Below are positions 15,739-23,799 of a DNA stretch of 64,000 nucleotides, piece by piece. Each line of letters opens with the position of its first letter. Position 1 is the first letter of the stretch. A model generated the notes under the pieces. It was not told the origin of the DNA. It was given only the letters and a program-made list of their open reading frames with translations, and did no database searches. This DNA is from RGIG7213 sp045652135 (GTDB lineage Bacteria; Bacillota; Clostridia; Oscillospirales; CAG-272). The position numbers and the translations under genes are program-made. The stretch covers positions 4,674 through 68,673 of the forward strand of contig JAZRTS010000155.1 of assembly GCA_045652135.1 (NCBI GenBank). Direction: 5' to 3'.

Positions 15739-16920
15739 ATGGATATTATAAAACAAGGTATTTTAATACTTATAAAAAGTGCCGTTTTGGGGAAAGCGTT
15801 AAAACTTCCCGACGGTTTTTCACTTGATGAGGCATTTACTGCCATTGCGGAGCACCGTATTATTTCTATGGCTTATACGGGCGCTGTTAATTGCGGAATT
15901 CCTCTTTCATTGCCCATAATGCAAAAAATGCTTTTTTACAGTGCTAAGCTGATGATGATATCGGAAAAGCAGATGCAGGCTGTGGAAAAAGTTAGCAAGA
16001 TCTTTTCTGAAAATGAAATAGATCATATGCCTGTCAAAGGCTGTATTATGAAAACGCGTTATCCCACACCTGCGCTTCGATATATGGGAGATGCGGACAT
16101 TTTGATACGCAAAGAACAATATGATAAAATTTCTCCCATAATGGAAAAGCTCGGTTTTTCCATTGAAGAAGAATGTGACCATGTTTTTGTGTGGAAATCG
16201 CAGGAGCTTTTGCTTGAGCTTCACGTGAAGCTGATACCGTCAAGTGAGCATCTGCTTTATGAGTATCTCGGCGACGGTTGGAGATTAGCGAAAGAAAAGA
16301 ACGGCTATTGCTATGCAATGACTAAAGAAGATGAATTTATATTTTCATTTATTCATTTTGTAAAGCATTACCGTGACAGCGGCATAGGATGCCGTCACGT
16401 GGTTGACCTATGGATAATGGACAGACTTTTCGATGATGACAGCCGCGCGTATATCAAAAGAGAACTCACAAAGATGCGCCTTGACATTTTTTATGAAAAT
16501 ATGGTGCGCGTTATAAAAAGTTGGTTCGAAGACGGTGAAAGTGACATCATTACCGAACATATAACACAGTTTATATTTTCCTGCGGCAACTGGGGGCAAG
16601 CCAAGACGCAAGCAATGGCGCGGCAAATGCTCACGGTAGATACGGATGATCCAAAGAAAATGAGCAGAAAATTACTGTTAAAGGACATATTTCCACCGCG
16701 TGAGAGGATAAAGGGAGAATATCCGATACTCGAAAAGGCACGGTTTATGTTGCCTTTTGTGTGGATATGGCGTATAATCAAAACAGTGATATTTAAACGT
16801 GACAGCGTTCGCCGTTCGGTCAAAAGGGCATCACTGCTGAATGAACAGGCAGTAAACGATTTCAGACAAAATCTCAAAATCGTTGGTCTTGAACCGAATA
16901 CGAGGGTGGATCGAAAATAA
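15739..16920 (+). CDS. Nucleotidyltransferase family protein (NTP_transf_5 type)
   Basis: The protein has 393 residues. The N-terminal half carries the family core: HMPVKGCIMKTRYPTPALRYMGDADILIR, in which the two aspartates of MGDADIL should bind metal. ELHVKLIPSSEHLLYEYLGDGW and HFVKHYRDSGIGCRHVVDLWIM follow. Members of this family accompany HPr-kinase-like and PqqD-like genes in lasso-type and related clusters and are thought to transfer a nucleotide or sugar-nucleotide moiety; the acceptor is unknown. It closes the operon and is followed by a terminator shared with the convergent gene. Confidence 0.8.
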   Translation: MDIIKQGILILIKSAVLGKALKLPDGFSLDEAFTAIAEHRIISMAYTGAVNCGIPLSLPIMQKMLFYSAKLMMISEKQMQAVEKVSKIFSENEIDHMPVKGCIMKTRYPTPALRYMGDADILIRKEQYDKISPIMEKLGFSIEEECDHVFVWKSQELLLELHVKLIPSSEHLLYEYLGDGWRLAKEKNGYCYAMTKEDEFIFSFIHFVKHYRDSGIGCRHVVDLWIMDRLFDDDSRAYIKRELTKMRLDIFYENMVRVIKSWFEDGESDIITEHITQFIFSCGNWGQAKTQAMARQMLTVDTDDPKKMSRKLLLKDIFPPRERIKGEYPILEKARFMLPFVWIWRIIKTVIFKRDSVRRSVKRASLLNEQAVNDFRQNLKIVGLEPNTRVDRK

Positions 16921-16961
16921 AAAAAAGGCTGACTCAATTTATGAGCCAGCCATATTTTTTT
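16921..16961. terminator. Bidirectional terminator
   Basis: GGCTGACTCA pairs with TGAGCCAGCC (one mismatch) around five bases, with an A run on the left and a T run on the right. It serves the two convergent genes. Confidence 0.8.
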
Positions 16962-16963
16962 GA

Positions 16964-18256
16964 TCAAGAAGCTTTAATTGCGATATCGGTCATAACTGTA
17001 TTCGCTCTGTATGACCATACACCGAAGTAACCGTCTTTGTTGACCACTGCAGAGCCTGAATATACGATTCTGTTGTTATGATCTCGTACAACAGCCTGAT
17101 CGTATTCCTCGCTCAAGTGTATACTGCAGATCATATATTTGTTGCCGTCGGATGAGTACATATAGTATTTTATAACATCGCCGGCATCAACAACAACGAG
17201 CTTGTGAGCTGTGGAGCAATCCTCGGGAAGTGTAACGAATGACGGTCTGTAATTCCAAGAATATCTGTCGCCGCCTCTGCCAAAGAACAATGATGCTTGC
17301 TTTGTTCCGTTAAAGGCAAGATAAATTCCGCCGGGATCTCTTGCAGTCTTACGCTTGTCTGTGATTCTGACACCGACGAAGGAAGCATCTGTAGGCTCTG
17401 TTGAGTCTGCTATCTCACTTGTTGATGTGAGAGTCAAATGGAATTCATACTGGCTGTATTCTTTTCCGGGTTCATACTTCTGGCTGAGAGCAAGTGTGCC
17501 TTCCTTTGAGGGCTGTTCAAATATAACTGTGGAATTTTCTGCAATGACAGCCTTGTCATCTGACGGAGCTGTGTAAATGTCGAGCATTGCGGGGTTAGGC
17601 ATCGTGGCAGGGTTAGGTCTGTAAGCGCGGACAAAATTGCCTATCGGCTCTGTGAAGGGCTGGGGGCCTTTTGTACCGTTGATTCTTTCATTTGATCCGC
17701 CGTCATATCTTTTGTTGGTGCCTGCACACATAAATACGTGCGCGGGGTTACCTTTGGCATCGGGATTTACAAATACGATGTCACCCGCTTTGATGTTTCT
17801 TGTGCTTTCGATAAGCTCAAAATCGTGTTCTTCAAAATATCTGTAAAGGTTCAAGCCGTGGCGGTAATCCTGATCGATAAATCCTGCACGGAAAAGTATC
17901 CACGATACCATTCTGTCACATGCAACGATTCTTTCCTTGGGGTTTATTGCTTCTTTTGCATTGAGTGTACGCCAGTTGATAGCGGGGTTTATTTCCGCAT
18001 CTCCGTATATGAAGTTGTTGTCACGTATGAAGTCAGCAACAACCTTACCCTCTGTCATAAGTCTTTCAACAAGCTCCTCGTATGTAGGCGGAGTCCACTC
18101 ATCAACAACGGGCGGTTCAGCTTCTGTAACAACATCTGTTGTTTCTGCATCTGTTGCTTGTTCGCTGCCGTTTGTTGTATCATCATTGCTTCCTCCGCAG
18201 GAGAGCATGGATAATGCGCAAATTAAACAAAGCGCACGAAGTAAAAATTTTTTCAT
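16964..18256 (-). CDS. NlpC/P60-like lipoprotein with lectin-like C-terminal domain (paralogue 1)
   Basis: The 430-residue lipoprotein has lipobox Cys20 (LSMLSC) and an Asp/Thr/Glu linker. The NlpC/P60-like domain (about 58-200) has Cys113 in IVACDRMVSWILFRAGF, a GDIVFVNP strand and His173 in PAHVFMCAG, the expected Cys/His pair. The C-terminal beta-rich domain (about 255-430) contains YEFHLTLTS, PGGIYLAFNG, AHKLVVVDAGDVIKYYMY and GYFGVWSYRAN, which resembles a concanavalin/LamG-like fold. A wall-targeted or glycan-binding peptidase/amidase is inferred. It is the first of five neighbouring paralogues and has its own promoter and terminator. Confidence 0.75.
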   Translation of the reverse strand: MKKFLLRALCLICALSMLSCGGSNDDTTNGSEQATDAETTDVVTEAEPPVVDEWTPPTYEELVERLMTEGKVVADFIRDNNFIYGDAEINPAINWRTLNAKEAINPKERIVACDRMVSWILFRAGFIDQDYRHGLNLYRYFEEHDFELIESTRNIKAGDIVFVNPDAKGNPAHVFMCAGTNKRYDGGSNERINGTKGPQPFTEPIGNFVRAYRPNPATMPNPAMLDIYTAPSDDKAVIAENSTVIFEQPSKEGTLALSQKYEPGKEYSQYEFHLTLTSTSEIADSTEPTDASFVGVRITDKRKTARDPGGIYLAFNGTKQASLFFGRGGDRYSWNYRPSFVTLPEDCSTAHKLVVVDAGDVIKYYMYSSDGNKYMICSIHLSEEYDQAVVRDHNNRIVYSGSAVVNKDGYFGVWSYRANTVMTDIAIKAS

Positions 18257-18299
18257 TGTGTATCATCCTTTATCTTTTATTGGGTAATACCCTTGGAAA

Positions 18300-18328
18300 A
18301 TTATATACTATAAGAGAAGCTATGTCAA
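18300..18328 (-). promoter_or_regulatory. Promoter of paralogue 1
   Basis: On the minus strand TTGACA (18323-18328), a 17-base spacer and TATAAT (18300-18305). Confidence 0.85.
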
Positions 18329-18372
18329 TAACAATGTTTGAATAATTTTTTACTTAAATATATGCAGTGAAA

Positions 18373-18405
18373 AAAACGGTCACAGCTTTGCGCTGTGGCC
18401 GTTTT
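18373..18405 (-). terminator. Terminator of paralogue 2
   Basis: AAAACGGTCACAGC and GCTGTGGCCGTTTT form the stem around five bases; the minus-strand exit is a T run. Confidence 0.8.
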
Positions 18406-18415
18406 GATATGAGCT

Positions 18416-19702
18416 TTAAGAAGCTTTGAGTGCAATATCGGTTATATTTGTGTTTGCTTTGTATGACCATACACCGAAATAACCCTCTTGGTTTATCGTT
18501 GTAGAGCCTGAATATACGATCTTACCGCTATGGTCACGGGCTACTGCCTGATTGTATTCCTCGCTGATGTGTATAGTGCAAATGAGGTATTCTGTGCCGT
18601 CTTCGAGATACATATAGTACTTGATAACATCACCTGTGTCAACAACGGCTATCTTGTGCGCTGTTGTAAATGTTTCGGGCAGAGTGATAACGGAAGCAGT
18701 GTCATACCAACGGTGTCTGTTGTCCTGCTGTCCGAAGAAGAGACCTGCCTTGTTCGTGCCGTTGAGTGAAAGGAAGATTCCGCCGGGCTCTCTTGCGTTT
18801 TTGCGCTTCTCAGTCATTCTTACACCTATGTACGATGCTTCGCTTATCTCCGTTGAACCTGCGTTTTCACTTGTTGATGTAAGTGAAAGGTGAAGCTCAT
18901 ACTGGCTGTATTCTTTTCCGGGATCGCAAAGAGGATTGAGGGAAAGTGTGCCTTCTTTTTTATCCTGCTCATAAATCACGGTAGAATTACCGCTTACGGT
19001 TGCAACGTCGTCTGCAGGGACGTCATATATCTTCAGCATAGACGGATTTGGCATTTTTTCAGGACTCGGTCTGTAAGCGCGGACAAAATTGTTTATCGGC
19101 TCTGTGAAAGGCTGAGGACCTTTTGAACCGTTGATTCTTTCGTTTGAACCGCCGTCATATCTCTTATTAGGGCCGGCGCACATAAATACGTGCAAGGGGT
19201 TGCCGTTTGCATCGGGGTTTACGAATACTATATCTCCTGCCTTGATAGATCTTGTGTTTTCAACACGCTCAAAGCCGTGTGTATCGAAATATTCATAAAG
19301 GTCTATGCCGTGGCGGTAATCCTGATCGATAAATCCTGCGCGGAAAAGTATCCAGGAAACGAGTCTGTCGCAAGCAACGATCCTCTCATTGGGGTCTATT
19401 GCTTCGTTTGCGTTGAGTGTGCGCCAGTTGATTGCAGGGTTTATCTGCGCATCGCCGTATATGAATTTGTTGTCGCGTACAAAATCCGCAACGATCTTGC
19501 CTTCTGCCATGAGAATATCAACAAGCTCCTCGTATGTAGGGGGAGTCCAGTTGTCGACAACAGGTACATCTGCTTCTGTTGTCGGTGCTGTTGTTTCCGC
19601 CGATGTATCTGACGGTGCTGATGTGTCTGCGTTGTTGCCTGAGCAAGAGAACATTGACAGAGCACATATCAAACAAAGTGTACGTAACAATAATTTTTTC
19701 AT
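18416..19702 (-). CDS. NlpC/P60-like lipoprotein with lectin-like C-terminal domain (paralogue 2)
   Basis: The 428 residues are closely similar to paralogue 1 along the whole length. Lipobox Cys20 (LSMFSC) is followed by a Thr/Ala linker. The catalytic-type residues are Cys111 (IVACDRLVSWILF) and His171 (LHVFMCAG). The lectin-like half ends in GYFGVWSYKANTNITDIALKAS. The near-identity of signal peptide and ends shows a recent tandem duplication. The linker and several loop residues of the lectin half differ, so ligand specificity may have shifted. A Shine-Dalgarno AAAGGATAT precedes the ATG. Confidence 0.75.
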   Translation of the reverse strand: MKKLLLRTLCLICALSMFSCSGNNADTSAPSDTSAETTAPTTEADVPVVDNWTPPTYEELVDILMAEGKIVADFVRDNKFIYGDAQINPAINWRTLNANEAIDPNERIVACDRLVSWILFRAGFIDQDYRHGIDLYEYFDTHGFERVENTRSIKAGDIVFVNPDANGNPLHVFMCAGPNKRYDGGSNERINGSKGPQPFTEPINNFVRAYRPSPEKMPNPSMLKIYDVPADDVATVSGNSTVIYEQDKKEGTLSLNPLCDPGKEYSQYELHLSLTSTSENAGSTEISEASYIGVRMTEKRKNAREPGGIFLSLNGTNKAGLFFGQQDNRHRWYDTASVITLPETFTTAHKIAVVDTGDVIKYYMYLEDGTEYLICTIHISEEYNQAVARDHSGKIVYSGSTTINQEGYFGVWSYKANTNITDIALKAS

Positions 19703-19746
19703 TATGATATATCCTTTTCTTTGGAAATTGGGAATTATCCCACTAA

Positions 19747-19776
19747 ATTATATACTATGCCGTGCTTATTTGTCAA
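19747..19776 (-). promoter_or_regulatory. Promoter of paralogue 2
   Basis: TTGACA (19771-19776), an 18-base spacer and TATAAT (19747-19752) on the minus strand. Confidence 0.75.
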
Positions 19777-19836
19777 TAGCAATATATAAAGAAAAAAATA
19801 ATACTTAGCCAAGATAATTTGAAAAATAAAAAATGA

Positions 19837-19875
19837 GGCGGCTCATTTTGAGAATTGTTCCCAAGACGAGCCGCC
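19837..19875 (-). terminator. Terminator of paralogue 3
   Basis: GGCGGCTC pairs with GAGCCGCC around a partly paired 23-base interior, with T-rich sequence at the minus-strand exit. A related sequence (GCGGCTCATTT) forms the terminator at 30344-30395. The bases from here to the paralogue 3 stop hold nothing else that I can identify. Confidence 0.7.
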
Positions 19876-19992
19876 ACGTAAGTTCTTTTAAAATATTTTT
19901 CTGTGGTTTTTAACCGATTTATACATTTTGAAAAAGACGCCAGATGTGTCCCATATATTTCCTTAGATGAGACGGTTCCGTTTCAAAGTGCG

Positions 19993-21438
19993 TTAGGTTG
20001 CTTTTTTAATTGAGATGTTTGTTTGCGAAGTGTTGACATAATATTCCCAGGTGCTGAAATATCCCACCTGCTCGTATGTTCCTCTGCCTGAATAAATAAA
20101 CTTATTATTGTGGTCACGCACCGAGATGACATCGTATTCGGTGTTGATATTTATACTGCATATCAGATATTCTGCACCTGCTGATGTGTACATAAAATAT
20201 TTTATCGTATTACCAGCATCGACAACAACTATCTTGTGAAGTGATGCTAAAGATTCGGGAAGTGCGATCTTTGCAAGAGGCTTGTACCAAAGCATACCTT
20301 CGCCGTGGTTTTCTTCCGAACAGCCTATACCTGTGTAAAGATATGCGTACGGTTCGTTACGGAATCCGAGCCAAAGACCGCCGTATTCTGTAGGTGAGTG
20401 TCCTGCCTTGGGAAGACGCGCGCCGACATACAGGCAGTTTCCTGCGTTCATCGAATCTGCTGTTGCGGAAACGTTCAAATGGAATTCATACTGTGAATTA
20501 AAAGGATTATATCTGTAGTTCGCCGCAACATTTCCGTTGCTGTTTGCGGTGGTGTAAACTGTTGTTGTTGAAGCGGCAGGACGTGCGATATTTGCTGTAG
20601 GTGTATTGTATATTTCCTTCAAAGAGGATTTGGGTAAGCCTGCGGGGTTGGGACGCCAAGCGTATGTAAAGCTTGAAATTCCTTCACGGAACGGCTCTGT
20701 TGTTCCGTTAACGTAGGAATAAGCGCCTGTTCTCTGTATTCTTTCGATGGAGCCGTGGTCATATCTGAGGTTTGTACCTGCGCAAATGAACTGATGCTCG
20801 CCGTTGAGTACGAGAACTATATCGCCTCTGCGTACATCGTTTACGTTTGTTATTTTTTCAAACTTGAATCTTTCGTAGTCAGATTCGCTGAATCCGCCTC
20901 TGTAGAATCGCTGATCTGTATATCCTGCACGGTGGTATGCCCAGCTTACAAGGCGGTTACATGCAGATGCTCTTTCGCCGTCGATCGTTTCGTTGATGTT
21001 GAGATTCAGCCAGTTATATGCGGGATTGAGCTGTGCATCGCCGTATATAAAATTGTTATCGTCTGTGAATTTAACTATCTTTGCTGCTTCTTCGATGATT
21101 TTTTCTACAAGCTGGCTGTATGTGGGAGCGTTTTCGTCGGTGGGTACTTCGCAATGCTCACCGTAATAATTACGCAGTGCAATTATGTCAGATCTTGTGA
21201 TAGAGCCGTCACCGTTTATATCCACTTTTGCATCATAGGGGAAAAGTGCGGGCTTACGTATGTATTTCATAACACGTACGGCATCTTTTCCGTTAACGAT
21301 ACCGTCACGGTTAACGTCACAGTCAGATACCATAACAGCGGCAGACGTTCCGAAAAGATTCGGGAGTGATACCGCACCGACTATCATAAGCGCTGACAGA
21401 CATATGCCGATGACCTTGAAAAGTTTGCTGTTTTTCAT
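19993..21438 (-). CDS. Dockerin-bearing NlpC/P60-like protein with lectin-like domain (paralogue 3)
   Basis: The protein has 481 residues and a signal peptide without lipobox. A type I dockerin follows at about 38-95: two Ca-binding loops, DVNRDGIVNG and DINGDGSITR, each followed by its helix. The NlpC/P60-like domain then has Cys160 (ASACNRLVSWAYHRAGY) and His215 (GEHQFICAG). The lectin-like domain follows (YEFHLNVSAT, GGLWLGF, LHKIVVVDAGNTIKYFMY, GYFSTWEYYVN). Dockerins dock onto cohesin-bearing scaffoldins, so this paralogue is probably held on a surface complex instead of by lipid. No cohesin gene lies in the window. It has its own promoter and terminator. Confidence 0.8.
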   Translation of the reverse strand: MKNSKLFKVIGICLSALMIVGAVSLPNLFGTSAAVMVSDCDVNRDGIVNGKDAVRVMKYIRKPALFPYDAKVDINGDGSITRSDIIALRNYYGEHCEVPTDENAPTYSQLVEKIIEEAAKIVKFTDDNNFIYGDAQLNPAYNWLNLNINETIDGERASACNRLVSWAYHRAGYTDQRFYRGGFSESDYERFKFEKITNVNDVRRGDIVLVLNGEHQFICAGTNLRYDHGSIERIQRTGAYSYVNGTTEPFREGISSFTYAWRPNPAGLPKSSLKEIYNTPTANIARPAASTTTVYTTANSNGNVAANYRYNPFNSQYEFHLNVSATADSMNAGNCLYVGARLPKAGHSPTEYGGLWLGFRNEPYAYLYTGIGCSEENHGEGMLWYKPLAKIALPESLASLHKIVVVDAGNTIKYFMYTSAGAEYLICSININTEYDVISVRDHNNKFIYSGRGTYEQVGYFSTWEYYVNTSQTNISIKKAT

Positions 21439-21543
21439 TTTGTGATTCCTCGCTTTTGTACTGATTTAGATCGCTTGCTTATGAAAATGCAAGGAAATTT
21501 GTGATATATTTCCTTGCAAATATATGCAATAACAACTCATTAC

Positions 21544-21572
21544 AGTATACACATCAAAATCTGTTTTGTCAA
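21544..21572 (-). promoter_or_regulatory. Promoter of paralogue 3
   Basis: TTGACA (21567-21572), a 17-base spacer and TATACT (21544-21549) on the minus strand. Confidence 0.8.
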
Positions 21573-21658
21573 CACTATTTAATATAATAAATGGTATTTA
21601 ATGATTTTTTGTACTTTTTGCATAATAATTGCGCTTTATATATGTTAATAAAGACTAT

Positions 21659-21688
21659 AAAGGTCGGCAATGTAATATGCCGACCTTT
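21659..21688 (-). terminator. Terminator after the dockerin/YNAAK protein
   Basis: AAAGGTCGGC pairs perfectly with GCCGACCTTT around ten bases. The same stem sequence ends paralogue 5. Confidence 0.75.
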
Positions 21689-21727
21689 AATTAAGCTTTT
21701 GAAGCAGAGTATCGGAACGGATACTCC

Positions 21728-22315
21728 TTATTTACCGAAAATGTCACCGAGGTCGATGGTGTCATCGCCTATGTCTACATTTCCGTTATTCTTGTCATAT
21801 TCTGCCTTTGCCGCATTGTACCATTCTATAAATTTACTGAGTGAAGGGAAATTTTTGATGAATTCCGTTTGTTCATTGGGAGACATATTGATGTAGTCCT
21901 TGTAAGTGTACTCGGAAGGATCAAATTTTTCAGGTTCGGTTTCGGGCGCGGTTGTATCTTCGGGTGCTGTTTCGGGCGGTTCTACTTCAATTACGGGATC
22001 ATCGAGTATTTCGCACGTCTGACCGTAATATGAATACACTTGAGCAATGTCATTGTTATCAATAATTCCGTCACCGTTGACATCGGCTTTTTCGGGAAAG
22101 TAATAATCGTCGGTGAGAATATACTTCATTATGCGTATGACATCTTTGCCGTTTATGATACCGTCACGCGTCACATCACATAATGATATCGGATCTTCAT
22201 TTGGTGGCTCAATTTCATCCCACGTTGCGAAAACGCTCGGAAGTAATGCCGCGCCGATCGTGATTAAAGCGGAGAAGCATATAATGACAGACTTGAAAAA
22301 AACATATTTTTTCAT
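21728..22315 (-). CDS. Dockerin protein with C-terminal YNAAK/IDLGDIF domain
   Basis: The protein has 195 residues. Signal peptide (1-30), type I dockerin (about 46-100, DVTRDGIINGKD and DVNGDGIIDNND), an acidic Pro/Glu/Thr linker (about 108-136), then a 58-residue domain (138-195: YKDYINM, FIKNF, FIEWYNAAKAEYD, IDLGDIFGK). That last domain is the one found at the end of the small lipoprotein at 14771-15199. There is no NlpC/P60 or lectin domain. The start lies 35 bases after the stop of paralogue 4 with a GAGGAAA ribosome binding site, so the two are probably cotranscribed. The function of the C-terminal domain is unknown. Confidence 0.8.
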   Translation of the reverse strand: MKKYVFFKSVIICFSALITIGAALLPSVFATWDEIEPPNEDPISLCDVTRDGIINGKDVIRIMKYILTDDYYFPEKADVNGDGIIDNNDIAQVYSYYGQTCEILDDPVIEVEPPETAPEDTTAPETEPEKFDPSEYTYKDYINMSPNEQTEFIKNFPSLSKFIEWYNAAKAEYDKNNGNVDIGDDTIDLGDIFGK

Positions 22316-22350
22316 ATTTCACATTTCCTCGATTTAAAAAACATAACAAA

Positions 22351-23640
22351 TTAATTTGCTTTTATTACGATGTCAGAGGTTATTGTTTTTGCTCCGTGCG
22401 ACCACACACCGAAATAACCGAAATCATTCAAAACGGCTGTACCTGCATATATGATATTGTTGTCGCTGTCGCGCACTACTATCTGGTCATACTCTGCGCT
22501 CACACGTATCGTGCATATCAGTATCTCCTCGCCCGAGGTTGTATACATATAGTATTTGATAACGTCGCCCGTGTCTACAACGACTACTTTATGAGCAGAT
22601 TTGAAATTTTCGGGCAATTTTACAGATGCAACAGGTTCGTTCCATATTTTCGCCTTCGCGCCGCATCCAACGTATAAGCAAGCCTCGTTTTCTCCTCGCA
22701 GAGCGATAAAAATACCGCCGGGCTCTGTTGCATTTTTTCGTCTTTCGGTAAGCCTTGCGCCTACAAACGATGCTTTCCACGGGCTGTTGTCATTGACTTC
22801 CGAATACGATGTGAGATTAAAATGAAATTCGTATTGTCCGTATTCCTTTCCGGGCTCGTACGATTCGGAAATTGTCAGCGTTCCTTCTTTTTCGCCGCTT
22901 TCGAAAACGGTTTTTGCATCTGCCGATATCTTTGCGGAGTCTTTGTCGGCAGGCTCATATATTTCAAGCATTGACGGATCCGGCATATAATCGGGCGAAG
23001 GTCTGTAAGCACGGACAAAATTGTTTACAGGCTCGTTGAACGGCTGAGGGCCTTTCGTGCCGTTTATTCTTGCGTCACTTCCACCGTCATATCTCAAGTT
23101 CTTTCCCGCACATATAAATACGTGTCCGGGAACACCGTTTGCATCGGGATTAACGAAAACGATGTCTCCTGCCTGTAACTCTTTTACCGAGTCTACCCTT
23201 TGAAATCCGTGCTCGTTGAAATAATCTTCAAGATCGATACCGAAATAGTAATCCTGATCGATAAATCCCGAACGGAACATTATCCAGTTTACAAGTCTGT
23301 CGCAGGCGACTATTCTTTCTTCGGGCTTTATAGCATCCTTCGGGTCAAGCGTGCGCCAGTTAACAGCAGGATTTATTATTGCGTGTCCGTATATGAAATC
23401 GTTGTCACGTATAAAGTCCGCAACTATCTTGCCCTCACGCATCATTATTTCAACAAGCTCCTCATAAGTCGGACGCTTCCATTCGGTAACGTCATTATCC
23501 TCGGGAGCAGTAGTGTCTTGTGTGGTTTCAGCAGGCGCTGTATCGCTTTCAGCGTGAGATGTTTCCGTTTGATTGCCTGTGCACGAAAAAAGAGAAGCGG
23601 CGCATAGCAAACAAACACATTTTAATATGATTTTTTTCAT
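22351..23640 (-). CDS. NlpC/P60-like lipoprotein with lectin-like C-terminal domain (paralogue 4)
   Basis: The protein has 429 residues. I chose the ATG behind AAAGGAC; the frame is open for 24 codons upstream, but those include the promoter and would bury the signal peptide. Lipobox Cys20 (SLFSC) is followed by a Thr/Glu/Ala linker. Cys113 (IVACDRLVNWIMFRSGF) and His173 (GHVFICAG) are the catalytic pair. The lectin-like half ends GYFGVWSHGAKTITSDIVIKAN. It is slightly more diverged from paralogues 1 and 2 than they are from each other. It probably shares a transcript with the dockerin/YNAAK gene downstream. Confidence 0.75.
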   Translation of the reverse strand: MKKIILKCVCLLCAASLFSCTGNQTETSHAESDTAPAETTQDTTAPEDNDVTEWKRPTYEELVEIMMREGKIVADFIRDNDFIYGHAIINPAVNWRTLDPKDAIKPEERIVACDRLVNWIMFRSGFIDQDYYFGIDLEDYFNEHGFQRVDSVKELQAGDIVFVNPDANGVPGHVFICAGKNLRYDGGSDARINGTKGPQPFNEPVNNFVRAYRPSPDYMPDPSMLEIYEPADKDSAKISADAKTVFESGEKEGTLTISESYEPGKEYGQYEFHFNLTSYSEVNDNSPWKASFVGARLTERRKNATEPGGIFIALRGENEACLYVGCGAKAKIWNEPVASVKLPENFKSAHKVVVVDTGDVIKYYMYTTSGEEILICTIRVSAEYDQIVVRDSDNNIIYAGTAVLNDFGYFGVWSHGAKTITSDIVIKAN

Positions 23641-23683
23641 AAATACAAGTCCTTTGTAATATTTAAACTTATTTTTTAATATA

Positions 23684-23712
23684 AGTATACACTCAAATTC
23701 CCGTTTTGTCAA
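23684..23712 (-). promoter_or_regulatory. Promoter of paralogue 4 and the dockerin/YNAAK gene
   Basis: TTGACA (23707-23712), a 17-base spacer and TATACT (23684-23689) on the minus strand. Confidence 0.8.
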
Positions 23713-23765
23713 TATGTATGATACCGTGTGAGGCTGGTGCTGTATTTGCTTCGGCTTCAGAAAAT

Positions 23766-23791
23766 AAAGGTCGGCGATTTCGCCGACCTTT
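23766..23791 (-). terminator. Terminator of paralogue 5
   Basis: AAAGGTCGGCG pairs perfectly with CGCCGACCTTT around ATTT; T-rich minus-strand exit. Confidence 0.8.
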
Positions 23792-23799
23792 GATGAAGA

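Noticed and set aside
13784..16920. Complete lasso-peptide gene cluster
   Set aside because: No asparagine-synthetase-like cyclase, no transglutaminase-like B2 protease, no typical precursor and no ABC exporter are present.
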